DNA from: Aromatoleum aromaticum EbN1
GTDB lineage: Bacteria > Pseudomonadota > Gammaproteobacteria > Burkholderiales > Rhodocyclaceae
Assembly: GCF_000025965.1 (NCBI RefSeq)
Contig: NC_006824.1
Span: 62,001-126,000, forward strand
Direction: 5' to 3'
DNA length: 64,000 nucleotides
Part shown: positions 37,506-47,156 of the stretch, one piece after another
Layout: each line of letters starts with the position of its first letter
How positions within the stretch are numbered: the stretch's first letter is position 1
The notes under the pieces: model-generated
Told to the model about the DNA's origin: nothing
What the model saw: the letters and a program-made list of their open reading frames with translations, nothing else
Database searches by the model: none
Made by a program: the position numbers and the translations under genes

Positions 37506-38414
37506 CGATGTTCTCCGGTGGGTGGAATCAGTGGTAGTAGCGCGCACCGCGCAGGTTCTCGTGAGCGGCCGGTAGCGCAAGCTCGCTTTGCTGCGCAGTG
37601 GATGCGGGCAGCGGCGCGCGGTCGAGCCCGCTCTTGAGGATCGAGGCGACGTTGCGGTAACGCATCGCCCCGAGGGTGACGGCGCGGGTCGCCGCGGCTT
37701 CGAGGCGTTCGTTGCCGTATTGACGACCGAGGCGCATCAGCCCGAGGCATGCCCGGTAGCCCTGCTCGGGGTGCGGCATGCGTTCGAGTTGGTGGCTGAC
37801 CACCTGCTCGGTGTGAGGTCCGACCGTGGCGCCCCACCCGATGAGTTTGCCCGGGGACCACTGGCGGTGCGCCTGATGCGATGCGGGCATGTGCTCGGTG
37901 AGCGTGGTGAAAGCCCCGTGCCGGTGGCTTCTCGCATGCACCGCAACGCGGCGGCCCGCGGCAAAGCATTCGATGCTGCTCGCGGTGATGCGCAACTCCA
38001 CCGGTTGGCCGGCGAGCGCATACGGCACGCTGTAGTAATGCCCGTCGAACTCGACGTGGTAGTCGATGTTGGGCTTGGCCCGTTTCCATTGGGCGAACTG
38101 GAACGCGGTGGCGGGCAACGGGCGCAGCGCCGGCCGATCGAGCGTCTCGAACGCTTCGTGGCGCGAGCCTGGCAGGCGCCGGAAGGCACGCGTGTTCAGC
38201 GGCTCGAGTAACGCGGCGATCGCCTCGTTCAACTCCCCCAGCGAGAAGAAACGCCGGTGACGCAGCCGCGCCAGAATCCAGCGCTGCACGATCTGCACGC
38301 CGACTTCGACCTTGGCCTTCTATCAAGTCAGCAACTGCTGCCCGTGAGGGTAGTCAAGCGCCCATAACCTTCGAGATCACCCATCCGTTCCATCCCCTGC
38401 GCGGGGTCGAGTTT

Positions 38415-38645
38415 ATGCTGGTCACGCGCAAGTGGAACTGGGGCGAAGATCGGGTCATGTACTTCGATAGCCGAGCGCGATTGCGCTCGATGCTGATCTC
38501 GTGGACGAATCTCGCCGGTGATGATCTCTTCAGCCAGATCTCCGCGGGACGCTCCTGGTTTCGTACGGACGACCTGCTCAAGCTCGCCGCGCTACTCGAG
38601 GATCTGCGGCCAGCACTGCAACGCAGAGGCCGTCGTGTCAAGTAA
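38415..38645 (+). CDS. DUF5372-like small protein of the serine-recombinase element
   Basis: 76 residues from the ATG at 38415: LVTRKWNWGEDRVMYFD...LRSMLISWTNLAG...ISAGRSWFRTDDLLKLAALLEDL. This resembles the DUF5372 family, which is often adjacent to recombinases. The same frame continues upstream with family-like PITFEITHPFHPLRGVEF but has no normal start codon before the element's left end at 38320. So the gene is either 5'-truncated by the element boundary or uses an unusual start. Function unknown. Confidence 0.6.
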   Translation: MLVTRKWNWGEDRVMYFDSRARLRSMLISWTNLAGDDLFSQISAGRSWFRTDDLLKLAALLEDLRPALQRRGRRVK

Positions 38646-38761
38646 ATTGTGCCGCGCACGTAAGCTAAATTTCGCCGCTATGAGTGCTGCACTTCGGCCG
38701 AGCAGGCGTAGATATGCCCGGATGTTTAAGGATATCCGCGCGCACTCTGTGGTTCTGCACC

Positions 38762-38790
38762 TTGACAGCGGTTATTGTGCGGCATATTTT
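38762..38790 (+). promoter_or_regulatory. Sigma70-type promoter of the recombinase operon
   Basis: TTGACA (38762-38767), 17-bp spacer, TATTTT (38785-38790), about 30 bp before the helix-turn-helix gene start at 38822. It is one of the clearest consensus promoters in the window. Confidence 0.6.
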
Positions 38791-38821
38791 ACAATACATA
38801 CGTTCCACGAGATCTGCTCTC

Positions 38822-39558
38822 ATGTCCAAGCGCGATGCCAAGGCCGAGCGCCTCAAACAACTCGGCGTGCTCAACCCGAACCCGGAGCGGGTGCGCGCCC
38901 CCTGGTTCCAGACAGGCGGGTTCTTCGACGCCCGCGATCTGGTGCAGGTGAAGTACGAGATGTTGCGGCAGGTGAGCCTCGAGGGCGCGTCCAAAGCCGA
39001 TGCCGCGGCGCTGTTCGGTCTGTCGCGTCCCACCTTCTATCAGGCCGAAGCGGCCTTTGCCCGCGACGGACTGGCGGGGCTGCTGCCGCGCCAGCGGGGG
39101 CCGAAGGGCGCGCACAAGCTCAAGCCCGAGGTGATGAGCTTCATCGAGCAGCACCTCGAAGGCGACGGTCAAATCCACGCCCGCATGCTGGCGCTCAACC
39201 TGGAGACCGAGTTGGGCGTGTCGGTGCATCCCCGCAGCATCGAGCGCGCGATGGCGCGCAAAAAAAAACCCTAAGGCATGGCGATCTGCAGCGGCTCCCG
39301 CTCACTGTCGTCGAGACTTACGAGGCGCTGCGTACCGAAGTCCTGACGGGTCAGGCCCGCCCCGAGGGGCTCGGCGCCATCGTCTATCACGGCATGCTAA
39401 ACGGATTGACGCTGATCCTGACGAGCCCGCCCGTTGCGTCCTTCGTCCAGAGTGCCCCGGCAGGCGCCGTCGCCCCCATCCCGAACAACCGTCAATTCGT
39501 GCGCCTGCTCGCCAACATGCTGCTGCGAACCCAGTCGGAGGTGGTCCATGTTTACTGA
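38822..39558 (+). CDS. Helix-turn-helix protein with probable -1 frameshift extension
   Basis: The first frame (38822-39274) gives 150 residues: MSKRDAKAERLKQLGVLNPN, a helix-turn-helix around SKADAAALFGLSRPTFYQAE, and a second helical part VHPRSIERAMARKKKP, stopping right after a run of nine A (39260-39268). A -1 slip in that run continues as ARKKKTLRHGDLQRLPLTVV to the stop at 39558, adding about 96 residues and making a 245-residue fusion that overlaps the recombinase start by 11 bases. The second frame has no obvious own start near its beginning. A sequencing or natural indel in the A run is the alternative. It probably binds element ends or regulates the recombinase. Confidence 0.65.
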
Positions 39559-41632
39559 AACCCATCAGAAGGTCACTGCCGATCATCTCAGCCGCGATGC
39601 CTTCCTCTATGTGCGCCAGTCCTCGCTGCGCCAAGTGTTCGAGAACACCGAGAGCACCAAGCGTCAGTATGCCCTGCGCGAGCGGGCGAGCGCACTGGGC
39701 TGGCCGATCGAGCGCATCCATGTGATCGACAGCGACCTGGGGCGCTCGGGAGCGAGCGCCGAGGGGCGGGACGGCTTCCAGCAGCTGGTCAGCGAGGTGG
39801 CGATTGGCCATGCCGGCATCGTGCTCGGTTTGGAGGTCTCGCGCCTGGCGCGCAACAACGCGGACTGGCATCGCCTGATCGAACTGGCAGCGCTCTCCCA
39901 CACCCTGATTCTGGACGAGGATGGGATCTACGATCCGGCGCATTTCAACGACCGGCTGCTGCTGGGGCTGAAGGGCACGATGAGCGAGGCCGAACTGCAT
40001 GTACTCAGGGCTCGCCTGCAGGGCGGCATCCGCAACAAGGCGCGCCGCGGCGAGTTGGAATTGGCCCTGCCGATCGGGCTCGTTTATGGTGCCGACGGTT
40101 CGGTCGTTCTGGACCCCGACCGGCAGATCCAGGACACGCTGCGCCTGCTGTTCGTGAGCTTTGCCGAATGCGGCTCGGCAAGCGCCGTGGTGCGCCGGTT
40201 TCAACGCGAGGGGTGGGCGTTCCCGCGCCGCATCCGTGGCGGCATCGGCAAGGGCGAATTGCTGTGGGCGACGCTGGACCACTCGCGCGCGGTGCAGATC
40301 CTGCACAACCCGCGCTATGCCGGCGCCTTCGTCTATGGGCGCACCCGTGGCGGGCGCAACGCGCAGCTCAAGTCCGTTCAGCACAAGGTGGCGCGCGAAC
40401 AGTGGCACGTTCTGATCCGCGATGCGCATGTGGGGTACATCGACTGGGAGGAGTACGAGCGCAATCAGGCGACACTCAAGCAGAACGTGGGCGGCTTTGG
40501 TGAGGCGTCCCGAGGTCGGGTGCCGCGCGAGGGCACGGGGCTGCTGCAGGGGCGCGTGGTTTGCGGCCTGTGCGGGGCGCGCATGCGCGTGCGCTATCAG
40601 GAGGTCGAGGGCCGTCTCGAACCGTATTACCAGTGCACGGACGCGGTGGTACGCCGCGCCGGCAAGCTGTGTCAGTCGGTGCGCGGGCGCCCGATCGACG
40701 AGGCGATCAGTGCGCTGCTGCTGGAGAGCGTGGCACCGGCGGCCATCGAGGTCGCCCTTGCGGTGCAGGAAGAGATCGCCGGGCGCCTCGAGCAGGCCGA
40801 GACGCTGCGCGCCTCGCAACTGGAGCGGGCACGGTACGAAGCGGAACTCGCGCGGCGTCGTTACCTCAAGGTCGATCCGGACAATCGCCTGGTGGCCGAC
40901 GCGCTGGAGGCAGACTGGAACGCGCGGCTGCGTCAGCTCGATGCGCTGCAGCGCGAGCATGAGCGCCAGCGCGCCGCCGACCAGGGGCTGCTCGGCGAGG
41001 AGGCGCGCGGACGCATCCTCGCGCTCGCGAAGGAGTTCCGGCATGTCTGGAATGATCCGCGCACCGAGCCGATCGAGCGCAAGCGCATGATGGCGCTGCT
41101 CATCGAAGATGTGACGCTCGTCAAGGCCGACCGGGTGTCCATTCACGTTCGCTTCCGCGGTGGCAAGACCCGCTCGTTGCTGATCGACAAGCCGAAGCCG
41201 ATCGCCCAGATCCGCAAGACGTCGCCGCAGGTAGTGCAGACGGTGGACGAACTGCTCGAGACCTGCACGGACCGGCAGGTCGCAGCGCGACTCAACGAAC
41301 TGGGCTACCGCAATTGGCAAGGCCAGAGCTTCACCTTCAAGAAGGTGATCGTCCTGCGCAATGCCTATCACCTGAAGAGCCGCTTCGAACGCCTGCGTGA
41401 GCGCGGCATGCGGACCGGGGACGAGTTGGCAAAGCAACTGGACGTATGCCCCACCACCATTCACCAGTGGGGGCGGCAAGGCTTGCTGCGGCGCCATCTC
41501 TACGGCAACAATCACCGTTGCCTGTACGAGCCAGTCGGAGAGGTCCTCGTCACCAAGGGGGCCGGCGGGCGCTATGGAAGCAGGTCGCCGACGCTCATCG
41601 CCGTTTCATCAACCACACAAGGTGCAATATGA
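39548..41632 (+). CDS. Large serine recombinase
   Basis: A 694-residue site-specific recombinase. The N-terminal catalytic domain has the nucleophile in FLYVRQSSLRQVFENTESTK, then GRSGASAEGRDGFQQL and GLEVSRLARNNADWHRL. The middle recombinase domain includes LHNPRYAGAFVYGR. A zinc ribbon follows (CGLCGARMRVRY...YYQC...C), then a coiled-coil-rich segment and a C-terminal MerR-like reading head (DELAKQLDVCPTTIHQWGRQGLL). It probably excises and inserts the 3.3-kb element. All catalytic residues are present. The start at 39548 overlaps the preceding frame. Confidence 0.92.
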   Translation: MFTETHQKVTADHLSRDAFLYVRQSSLRQVFENTESTKRQYALRERASALGWPIERIHVIDSDLGRSGASAEGRDGFQQLVSEVAIGHAGIVLGLEVSRLARNNADWHRLIELAALSHTLILDEDGIYDPAHFNDRLLLGLKGTMSEAELHVLRARLQGGIRNKARRGELELALPIGLVYGADGSVVLDPDRQIQDTLRLLFVSFAECGSASAVVRRFQREGWAFPRRIRGGIGKGELLWATLDHSRAVQILHNPRYAGAFVYGRTRGGRNAQLKSVQHKVAREQWHVLIRDAHVGYIDWEEYERNQATLKQNVGGFGEASRGRVPREGTGLLQGRVVCGLCGARMRVRYQEVEGRLEPYYQCTDAVVRRAGKLCQSVRGRPIDEAISALLLESVAPAAIEVALAVQEEIAGRLEQAETLRASQLERARYEAELARRRYLKVDPDNRLVADALEADWNARLRQLDALQREHERQRAADQGLLGEEARGRILALAKEFRHVWNDPRTEPIERKRMMALLIEDVTLVKADRVSIHVRFRGGKTRSLLIDKPKPIAQIRKTSPQVVQTVDELLETCTDRQVAARLNELGYRNWQGQSFTFKKVIVLRNAYHLKSRFERLRERGMRTGDELAKQLDVCPTTIHQWGRQGLLRRHLYGNNHRCLYEPVGEVLVTKGAGGRYGSRSPTLIAVSSTTQGAI

Positions 41633-42959
41633 AGCCTTCGCCTTGTCCTGCGGCTTGTAAGGGCGCGCGGGCAGGATCGCCACGCCGTAGTGCGCGGCGA
41701 ACTCGGCGGTGGTGCGCTGCAGTTGCGGCTCATACCGGTCGGCTTGACCGATGAGCGAGCGCGTATTGTCGGGCACGACGAGCTCGGGCACGCCGCCGAT
41801 GAAGGCCAGCGCCCGGGCGAGCGAGCCCAGCCAGTCGGCCTGCGACTGCGTCGCCGTGGCGCAGGCGAACGTATAGCTCGAGGCGCCGAGCACCGCGACG
41901 AAGATCTGCGCGCGCGAAATCTCGCCCGTGTCGGCGTCGACGATCGGCACCGTGTGGCCCGCGTAATCGATGAAGAGTTTCTCGCCGGCGCGGTGCACTT
42001 GGCGCATCGAGCGCTTGAGCGTGCGGGCGAACGCGCGGTACAGGTCGCAAAAGCGCGAGTACTGATAGCTCGGCCCGTCGGCCGTCTGCGCGTACTCTTC
42101 CCACAGCAACGCCAGCGTGACGTTCTTTCGCTTGAGCCCCTGATGCACCGCCGCCAGATCCGGCGCCGCGTAGCCCACGCTCGCGCCACGTCCACGCCTG
42201 GTCACCCCCAGCACCCGGCGCAGCTCGGCCTCGTCGGCCGCTGACAACTCGGCCCACGGCCGGCCGCACTCCTCGGCCGCCTTCACATACTTGGCGACCA
42301 CTCCTTTGGAAATCGACAGCGCGCGGGCAATGCGCTCGTGCGACAGCGTGCAGTCGTATTTGAGCCGCAACAGCTCCCTGATCTTGTGCATGGCAATCCG
42401 CTCCGCCGGCATCCTCGGTCTCCGCGCAAAGCGCGCGAGGGTAGCCGGCCTGACAAACGACGTTGCCACGCTTGGCCTCACAAACCCGTTCCGATTTGAT
42501 CGTGACCGACGATTCCGACAACGTGACCGCCCATTCCGACAACTGGCCGAAATCGGTCACGATCAAATCGGAATCCGCGGTCACGACCCGCGGATTCACC
42601 GGTCACACTATTTCGGAATCAGCGGTCACGTTGGGTCGGAATCCGCATCTGCAGCACGAGCGCCCTCCGAGCACCAGTTCTGCCATCTTTGTGCGTCCTA
42701 TGGCGCCGCGCGGTGAGCCCAGCACAGCGGGTGCGATTCAGAAAGTAATCACTAATGCATATCAACGCAGCGGCCTACCACATTCTGGATCGCATGCATT
42801 GCGCCACACGCTCGCATGCCGACTCGTGGAGCACGGAAGTTCGCTCAAGGAGGTCGCCGATCTTCTGCGCCACCGTTCGCTGAACACGACGCTGATCTAC
42901 GCCAAGCTCGACACGCCAAAGCTCTCGACGGTGCCGCTACCGTGGCCTGGGAGCGAATC

Positions 42960-43730
42960 ATGAGCGCGCGTCTCCGCCTGCAGACGAGAGTCGCCGACTA
43001 TCTGGCCGAGCGCCGTCGGCTTGGTTTCGAGCTGCAGTCCCACGACACACTCCTGGCTGACTTTGCGCAGTTCGTCGCCGATCGGCATCACCACGGCCCG
43101 CTGACCGTCGAGCTGATGGCCGATTGGGTACGAACCGGTAAAGGGGGAATCGGTACACCGGAAACCTGGTACCGCCGGATGGCGATACTGCGTCGATTCA
43201 TCCGCTATCTGCGACAGTTTGAGCCGCAAACCGAGATGCCCGAGGCGTCGATCTTCGGGCCTGAACCGGGCCGGGTGGCGCCCCACATCTACCGCGAAGA
43301 GGAGATCGTTGATCTGCTGGTCGCTGCCCGCACACTGGGGCCACGCGGCAGCTTGCGTCCGGCGACCTTCGAAACCTTGTTTGGCCTGATGGCCTCGACC
43401 GGGTTGCGCGTGTCCGAAGCGCTTCACCTGGGCGATACCGACGTCGATCTCAAGCGCGGGATGCTGACCGTACGACAGACCAAGTTCGCCAAGTCGCGCC
43501 AATTGCCCTTGCATCCGAGCACGATCGAAGTGCTGGCACGCTACCGGCGGCAGCGAATACGGCACGTACCGACAACGGCCAACACGCCGTTCTTCATTGG
43601 CAGTCGAGGTCGGCGGCTGGGGCGGCCGCTCGGCGATCGACAGGTTCATCGCGTCTTCAATGCCCTGCGTGATCGCCTCGACTGGGTCAATCGAGGTGCG
43701 CATGCAGCACCGCGCCTGCATGATCTTCGT
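42960..43730 (+). pseudogene. ritB: RIT 1 ritB, 3' end lost at RIT 2 insertion
   Basis: Starts with ATG overlapping the ritA stop and encodes MSARLRLQTRVADYLAERRR..., with the catalytic Arg in STGLRVSEALHL. It ends immediately after LHDLRH, where the 26-bp end of RIT 2 begins. About 60 C-terminal residues with the nucleophile are missing compared with RIT 2 ritB, so it is inactive. Confidence 0.9.
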
Positions 43731-43818
43731 CACTATCTACCCTTCCTGACTATGTCTCGTTGTGCCGCTAGATCCCGAAGTTTCAAGTACTTGCAGCAGC
43801 TTAGAGAAAGATAATCTG

Positions 43819-43858
43819 GACTCCTCTCAGCACCCCCCGTAATTCGGGGAGAGGAGTC
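43819..43858 (+). promoter_or_regulatory. RIT 2 leader hairpin covering the ritA ribosome site
   Basis: A 10-bp perfect outer stem (GACTCCTCTC / GAGAGGAGTC) plus an inner CCCC/GGGG pairing. The 3' arm contains the ribosome site GAGAGGAG just before the ATG at 43863. GATAAT lies upstream at 43810-43815 as a possible -10 box. Confidence 0.65.
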
Positions 43859-43862
43859 GATC

Positions 43863-45101
43863 ATGACCTACTTCATCCATGAGCAAGTCGTTCTATCGCG
43901 GCCGCCTGAAGGGCCGCTGGCGGCACACCTTGCGTCATTTGCGAACTTCGTGGGCGAACAGGGGTACAGCGTTTTTTCGCTGAGGCGGCACGTTCGGATC
44001 GCTGCAGGTTTTAGTCGATGGCTTGGACAAAGCGGAATCCAGGTGGACAGCATCTGCAGTGCGCACGCCGTCGAGTATTTACGTGATCGCGCCCGGTATC
44101 TGCGACCTGGTCGCGGTGATACGGCGGTGCTTCAACACCTCATTACCTTTCTGCGCCGTGAGGGCGTGATTCCGCAGGAGAAGGTCGAGCCCACCCGACT
44201 GACCGCAGTTGAGCACTGTGTCCAAGACTATGCGCAGTATTTGTGCGAAGCACGTGGTTTAGCCACAGCAACGATCATCAACTACGTGCCGTTCGTCCGG
44301 GAGTTTCTCAAGCAACAATTTGGCGAGGAAGGCGCCACGCTCTCGCGCCTGAATGCCAGCGATGTCGTGAGATTTGTGCAGGGCCAAGTTCCGCGCCTGC
44401 ATCTGAAGCGCGCGAAGCTCATGACCACCGCGCTGCGCTCCTTCCTGCGCTATGCGCGTTATCGTGGCGACGTCACCCGGGATCTGGCCGCCGCCGTACC
44501 GGTCGTGGCGAACTGGTCGATGACGTCGATCCCGCGGGCGATCGCAGCCGAAGAAGTCCGTCAGTTGCTGGGCAGCATCGATCGGGATCAGCCGACAGGG
44601 CGCCGTGACTATGCCATCTTGCTGCTGCTCGCACGACTGGGCTTGCGTTCGGGCGAAGTGGCATTTCTCGAACTCGATGACATCGACTGGAACGCAGGAC
44701 AATTGCATGTACGCGGCAAAGGTGGCCAGCGAAACGAGTTTCCCTTGCCGGTCGAGGTCGGCGAAGCGATCGTCGCCTACCTGCACTCGGGGCGCCCGCG
44801 TAGCGCCAGCCGTCGCGTATTCTTGCGTACCAGAGCGCCGAACCGCGGTTTCCAGGGAGCGTGCGGTGTGTGCTCCCTGGTCCGGCACGCGATCGAGCGC
44901 GCCGGCATCCACGCCCCTACGAGGGGGGCGCATCAGTTTCGCCACGGATTGGCCACCGAGATGTTGCGCCAGGGCGCCTCGCTGGGCGAGATCGGCGAGC
45001 TGCTGGGTCACCGCCATCCACAGACCACGAAGATCTACACCAAGGTCGACCTCGAGGCATTGCGCACCCTGGCTCTGCCGTGGCCCGGAGGTGCGCGATG
45101 A
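43863..45101 (+). CDS. ritA: RIT 2 tyrosine recombinase RitA
   Basis: A 412-residue tyrosine recombinase, longest of the trio. It has an extra N-terminal region (about 1-120) and a core SAM-like domain. Catalytic residues are Arg in RLGLRSGEVAFLEL, His-x-x-Arg in GAHQFRHGLATEML, His in ELLGHRHPQTTKIY and Tyr in KIYTKVDLEALR. The stop overlaps the ritB start (ATGA). Its start codon lies 4 bases after the leader hairpin. Confidence 0.93.
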   Translation: MTYFIHEQVVLSRPPEGPLAAHLASFANFVGEQGYSVFSLRRHVRIAAGFSRWLGQSGIQVDSICSAHAVEYLRDRARYLRPGRGDTAVLQHLITFLRREGVIPQEKVEPTRLTAVEHCVQDYAQYLCEARGLATATIINYVPFVREFLKQQFGEEGATLSRLNASDVVRFVQGQVPRLHLKRAKLMTTALRSFLRYARYRGDVTRDLAAAVPVVANWSMTSIPRAIAAEEVRQLLGSIDRDQPTGRRDYAILLLLARLGLRSGEVAFLELDDIDWNAGQLHVRGKGGQRNEFPLPVEVGEAIVAYLHSGRPRSASRRVFLRTRAPNRGFQGACGVCSLVRHAIERAGIHAPTRGAHQFRHGLATEMLRQGASLGEIGELLGHRHPQTTKIYTKVDLEALRTLALPWPGGAR

Positions 45102-46042
45102 ACACGCTGCGACAGGCCGTTCAAGAGTACCTGAGTCTGCGGCGCGCTCTGGGGTTCAAGCTGCGCGAGGCGGGCAAGGCGTTACATGACTTCGTCACGT
45201 TCATGGAGCGGCGCCGCGCCGACTATGTAACGCATGAGTTGGCGCTCGCCTGGGCGCAACAACCTTCAAACGTCCAACCGGCGCACTGGGCGCAGCGACT
45301 GAGTTTCGTACGCGGATTTGCTCGCCATCACAGTGCCACGGACCCACGCACGCAGATTCCGCCGCCGGGCTTGTTGCCGTTTCAACCCAAGCGAGCGCGC
45401 CCGTACCTGTACTCGGATGAGGAGATTCGGCGCTTGCTGGGCGCGGCGCTCACGATGCCGTGCCGTTATGAACGCGGTGCGCTGCGCCCGTGGACCTTCC
45501 ATGCCCTTTTCGGGTTACTGAGCGTCTCGGGCCTGCGCCTGGGCGAAGCCCGCAACCTCCAGCTTCAGGACGTGGATCTCGAGGCGGCGGCGTTGACGAT
45601 TCGCGGTGCCAAGTTCGGCAAGTCTCGACTCGTACCTTTGCATGGCTCCACCTGCGAAGTACTTGCCGACTACATCGCGCGACGCAACCGTCATTGGGAG
45701 GCACGGCCGGTGTCCTCCTACCTGTTCGTATCCAGCTCGGGCAATCGTTTGGACGGCGGCGATATTCACCGAACTTTCTACGCCTTGTCGCGGCAGATTG
45801 GATTACGCGGGGTATCGGACAGTCACGGACCACGCCTGCACGACATGAGGCACGCATTTGCGACAAATACCCTCGTGCGCTGGTACCAATGTGATCAAGA
45901 TCCGCAGCGTCAGCTGCCGATCCTGTCCGCCTACCTCGGCCATGTCCACGTCGAGGATACGCAGTGGTACTTGAGCAGTTCTCCGGAACTGATGCGCGAG
46001 GCGATGCGCCGGCTCGAGCGGCGCTGGGAGGATCGGCCATGA
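45098..46042 (+). CDS. ritB: RIT 2 tyrosine recombinase RitB
   Basis: A 314-residue recombinase. Catalytic residues: Arg in SGLRLGEARNLQL, His-x-x-Arg in RLHDMRHAFATNTL, His in AYLGHVHVEDTQWYL with the Tyr following. It starts by overlapping ritA and ends by overlapping ritC, so all three proteins should be made in similar amounts. Confidence 0.93.
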   Translation: MNTLRQAVQEYLSLRRALGFKLREAGKALHDFVTFMERRRADYVTHELALAWAQQPSNVQPAHWAQRLSFVRGFARHHSATDPRTQIPPPGLLPFQPKRARPYLYSDEEIRRLLGAALTMPCRYERGALRPWTFHALFGLLSVSGLRLGEARNLQLQDVDLEAAALTIRGAKFGKSRLVPLHGSTCEVLADYIARRNRHWEARPVSSYLFVSSSGNRLDGGDIHRTFYALSRQIGLRGVSDSHGPRLHDMRHAFATNTLVRWYQCDQDPQRQLPILSAYLGHVHVEDTQWYLSSSPELMREAMRRLERRWEDRP

Positions 46043-47037
46043 TCACCCCTGCCAGCTTTGCTGCGCTGTTGGAGCGTTTCTTTACCCAGCGCCTGATGCA
46101 GCAACGCCAAGCGAGTCCGCACACGATCAGCTCCTATCGCGATACCTTTCGTCAATTTCTGAAATTCGTTCAGCAACGGCTGCATAAGTCACCGTCACGG
46201 CTGAGCCTGGAGGAGATCGATGCCCCATTGATCGTGGCGTTTCTCGATGACTTGGAGAAGTGCAGACGGGTGAGCATCCGTAGCCGTAATCTGCGCCTCA
46301 CTGCGATCCACTCCTTCTTTCGTTACGTGGCATTCGAGGCCCCCGAGCATTCCGCGCAGATCCAGCGGGTGCTCGCCATCCCCAGCAAGCGCTTCACGCG
46401 CAACTTGGTCTCGTTTCTCGCACGTGCCGAAGTCGATGCCTTGCTGGCGGCTCCGGATCAGCACACGTGGTCTGGCCGGCGCGATCACGCCTTTTTGCTG
46501 GTGGCGGTGCAGACAGGGCTACGTTTGTCTGAAATGACCGGGCTCAAACGCGACGACCTCATCCTCGGGGCCGGCGCTCACGTGCGCGTGGTGGGCAAGG
46601 GTCGCAAGGAACGCTGTACGCCGCTGGCCAAGTCCACGCTCACCGTGTTGAAAGCCTGGCTGCGCGAGCCGCAACGCGGAGAGGGCGACGTGCTCTTCCC
46701 CAGCGCCAAGGGCGAGCGTCTCAGCGTCCACGGCGTGCAGTACTTGCTGAACAAGCATCGCTTGGCGGCCTCGGAGGCGTGCCCTTCGTTGACGCAGAAG
46801 CGAATCACTGTTCACCGCTTGAGGCACACGATGGCCATGGACCTGCTTCAAGCGGGCGTTGATCGTTCGGTGATTGCCTTGTGGCTCGGACACGAATCGG
46901 TGGAGACCACGCAGATCTATCTCGATGCGAACCTCGAAATGAAGGAGCAGGCCCTTGCGAAGACAGCTCCACCCCACGGCACGCCCGGGCGCTATAAACC
47001 GGGAGACCAGCTCCTGAACTTCTTGAATAGTCTGTAG
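46039..47037 (+). CDS. ritC: RIT 2 tyrosine recombinase RitC
   Basis: A 332-residue recombinase with Arg in TGLRLSEMTGLKR, His-x-x-Arg in VHRLRHTMAMDLLQAG, His in ALWLGHESVETTQ and Tyr in QIYLDANLEMKEQAL. It ends about 95 bp before the right terminal repeat. Its last 80 residues match the RIT 1 ritC remnant at 47157-47397. Confidence 0.93.
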   Translation: MITPASFAALLERFFTQRLMQQRQASPHTISSYRDTFRQFLKFVQQRLHKSPSRLSLEEIDAPLIVAFLDDLEKCRRVSIRSRNLRLTAIHSFFRYVAFEAPEHSAQIQRVLAIPSKRFTRNLVSFLARAEVDALLAAPDQHTWSGRRDHAFLLVAVQTGLRLSEMTGLKRDDLILGAGAHVRVVGKGRKERCTPLAKSTLTVLKAWLREPQRGEGDVLFPSAKGERLSVHGVQYLLNKHRLAASEACPSLTQKRITVHRLRHTMAMDLLQAGVDRSVIALWLGHESVETTQIYLDANLEMKEQALAKTAPPHGTPGRYKPGDQLLNFLNSL

Positions 47038-47156
47038 GGCAGACAAAAACTATGTCGGGTGATGTGTAAGGCACCACGCAAGGCACCACGCGATTTGTCG
47101 AACGATCGTGAAAGCTCCTCTGGGTCACTCGACATAGTCAGGAAGGGTAGATAGTG

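Larger units (their letters stand above)
38320..41634. mobile_element. Serine-recombinase transposable element inserted in istA
   Basis: A 3315-bp plus-strand unit with a DUF5372-like gene, a helix-turn-helix gene with a possible frameshift extension, and a large serine recombinase. The borders are set by where istA similarity stops: flanks CCTTGGCCTT (38310-38319) and CCTTCGCCTT (41635-41644) form a 10-bp repeat with one mismatch. No terminal inverted repeats were found. Confidence 0.8.
37528..42391 (-). pseudogene. istA: IS21 istA, split by the serine-recombinase element
   Basis: The N-terminal part (42391 down to 41635) begins MHKIRELLRLKYDCTLSHER and reaches ARPYKPQDKAK. The C-terminal part (38319 down to 37528) resumes [20 protein letters not shown] and ends ARYYH. 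Taking out the insert and one copy of the 10-bp flanking repeat gives exactly 513 codons (512 residues), the usual IstA length, so the gene was intact before insertion. The catalytic aspartates (KLFIDYAGH, LVVPDNTRS) are in the first part and the glutamate region is at the break. Confidence 0.92.
36564..42647. mobile_element. IS21 family element inside RIT 1 ritA, itself interrupted
   Basis: Ends TGCGCATTCCGACGAACGTG (left) and its near complement (right, to 42647), flanked by 5-bp TCTGC (36559-36563, 42648-42652). Several more GTGACCG-type repeats lie inside both ends, as usual in IS21. The genes run on the minus strand. A 3.3-kb serine-recombinase element (38320-41634) splits istA. Without it the IS is about 2.76 kb. 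It is a different IS21 from that at 23870. Confidence 0.92.
35918..42963 (+). pseudogene. ritA: RIT 1 ritA tyrosine recombinase, split by IS21
   Basis: The gene is 35918-36563 plus 42653-42963. Removing IS21 and one TCTGC duplication rejoins DYL and QHERP in frame, giving 318 residues. The N-terminal half includes the SAM-like domain (LRDLRGLSPGSRSSCLRVAH) and the first catalytic Arg in LGLRAGEIARL. The C-terminal half has HALRHTLACRL and the nucleophile in LNTTLIYAKL. The stop overlaps the ritB start (ATGA at 42960). Its closest relative in the window is the recombinase at 63221, not that at 43863. Confidence 0.9.
43731..47156. mobile_element. RIT element 2, complete
   Basis: A 3426-bp element with perfect 26-bp terminal inverted repeats (43731-43756 CACTATCTACCCTTCCTGAC..., and 47131-47156). 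It holds three tyrosine recombinase genes, ritA, ritB and ritC, coupled by ATGA overlaps, and no passenger gene. It lies inside RIT 1, between the ritB and ritC remnants. ACTAT copies 17 bp apart are present in each end. Confidence 0.93.

Noticed and set aside
39302-41515. 737-codon frame antisense to the serine recombinase
   Set aside because: Shadow of a verified recombinase gene with all catalytic motifs on the plus strand.
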